From an uncultured Solirubrobacterales bacterium (GTDB lineage: Bacteria > Actinomycetota > Thermoleophilia > Solirubrobacterales > Solirubrobacteraceae): 5,164 nt of DNA. The notes beneath the pieces were generated by a model. That model ran no database searches and had not been told where the DNA came from. It saw only the letters and a program-made list of their open reading frames with translations. The position numbers and the translations under genes were made by a program. The DNA lies in the NCBI GenBank assembly GCA_937973575.1, contig CALJKH010000183.1, positions 1 to 5,164 of the forward strand, written 5' to 3'. Below are positions 4,705 to 5,164 of this stretch, one piece after another. Position 1 is the stretch's first letter, and each line of letters starts with the position of its first letter.

Positions 4705-5164
4705 GTGATAGCAAGAGTTATTGTGGTCCTGTCAATTGCGATGTTAGTAGCGCTACTTGCCGCTCCTAGCGCCCCTGCAGCGGGCTCCCCGCGCAGCATC
4801 TGGCATCCGGAACTTGTCAAGCCAGTGACGGTGACGGACCCACTGAACGCTGTTTCGACTAATTCAGCGTCGTCCCCACATCAGTCACCGCTTGCCGCTA
4901 CAACCATCGCGCCACTGGCGACTCAGAGTGGAGGCGCAACGACTTGCTCCCTCGGCTGGCATTACGTAGCGGCAAGCGCTAACAGCTTTGTAGCTGGCAA
5001 CTGCCATGAAGGGTGGTCATTCACAGTCTCATACATCCAATGGGATGACCTGCACACTCTTTTCTGGTACGGCGGAGCGATCGGAGGGCACTACAACGGT
5101 TGCGGCTGGATGCGTGAAACCGACATCGGAGTACCAACCGACTACTCACAATCAAGCACCTGCG
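4705..5164 (+). CDS. Secreted cysteine-containing protein of unknown function, N-terminal 153 residues, cut by window edge
   Basis: I do not recognise this gene with confidence. The frame is open from GTG 4705 to the window edge. Residues 1-26 form a Sec signal peptide (Arg4, then a Val/Leu/Ala-rich core, cleavage expected after APA or PAA). Residues about 27-78 are a Ser/Thr/Ala/Pro-rich, low-complexity stretch that looks like an extended linker. From Cys81 a compact aromatic- and Gly-rich domain begins, with CSLGWHYVAASANSFVAGNC (81-100), HEGW, a Trp/Tyr-rich strand around 104-123, and GGHYNGCGW (127-135). Cys81, 100, 133 and 153 could form two disulfides. The short Gly/Trp beta-strand pattern ending in GCGW reminds me of small secreted SH3-like domains in actinobacteria; this is inference. 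The start is fixed by GGGAG five nucleotides upstream. The gene lies 161 bp after the hydrolase, beyond its terminator, so it is probably separately transcribed. Its C-terminal length and domains are unknown. Confidence 0.8.
   Translation, partial: MIARVIVVLSIAMLVALLAAPSAPAAGSPRSIWHPELVKPVTVTDPLNAVSTNSASSPHQSPLAATTIAPLATQSGGATTCSLGWHYVAASANSFVAGNCHEGWSFTVSYIQWDDLHTLFWYGGAIGGHYNGCGWMRETDIGVPTDYSQSSTC

Noticed and set aside
1..5164. A defence, mobile or other multi-gene accessory system
   Set aside because: Both strands were read through; apart from housekeeping genes there are only two exported proteins, separated by a terminator, with no shared system signature.

Overview
The window looks like a chromosomal segment of an actinobacterium (Actinomycetota) with moderately high GC. 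The glmU-prs gene order and the protein sequences fit this. In particular, the Prs N-terminus (SRQDKKSAPREPISARLVARM) and the GlmU C-terminus (GALGIARARQ) resemble what I remember of class Thermoleophilia. That class-level placement is inference from memory, not a search. I see no insertion sequence, integrase, CRISPR array, phage gene or toxin-antitoxin pair.

The left half (1-2620) is a housekeeping block read on the minus strand. Read 5' to 3' on that strand it runs: a small divergent GT-A/DUF2064-like protein (2620-2060), bifunctional UDP-GlcNAc synthesis enzyme GlmU (1914-538), then ribose-phosphate pyrophosphokinase Prs (476 running off the left edge). A tRNA-Gln(UUG) gene sits on the opposite strand between the DUF2064-like gene and glmU (1975-2045). 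It forces glmU to start at a GTG at 1914 rather than at the first ATG of the open frame, which lies inside the tRNA. GlmU supplies the sugar nucleotide for peptidoglycan and Prs supplies PRPP for nucleotide, His and Trp synthesis.

The right half (2732-5164) is read on the plus strand and encodes two exported proteins. The first is a complete 603-residue secreted serine hydrolase of the S15/CocE (X-Pro dipeptidyl-peptidase-like) type, followed by a clear rho-independent terminator. The second is the first 153 residues of a secreted, cysteine-containing protein of unknown function that runs off the right edge. The terminator and a 161-bp gap suggest that the two are separate transcription units.

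A contrast in gene starts runs through the window. The three minus-strand genes have no convincing Shine-Dalgarno sequence but carry a TANNNT hexamer 7-9 nt before the start codon, as in leaderless transcripts. The two plus-strand secreted-protein genes have strong GGGAG ribosome-binding sites. The most notable regulatory candidate is a CRP/GlxR-like dyad (TGTGA-N6-TCACC) inside the spacer of the predicted hydrolase promoter. I found no clearly new multi-gene system. The points most worth following up are the unknown secreted protein, the degenerate DUF2064-like protein, the CRP-like site and the leaderless pattern.
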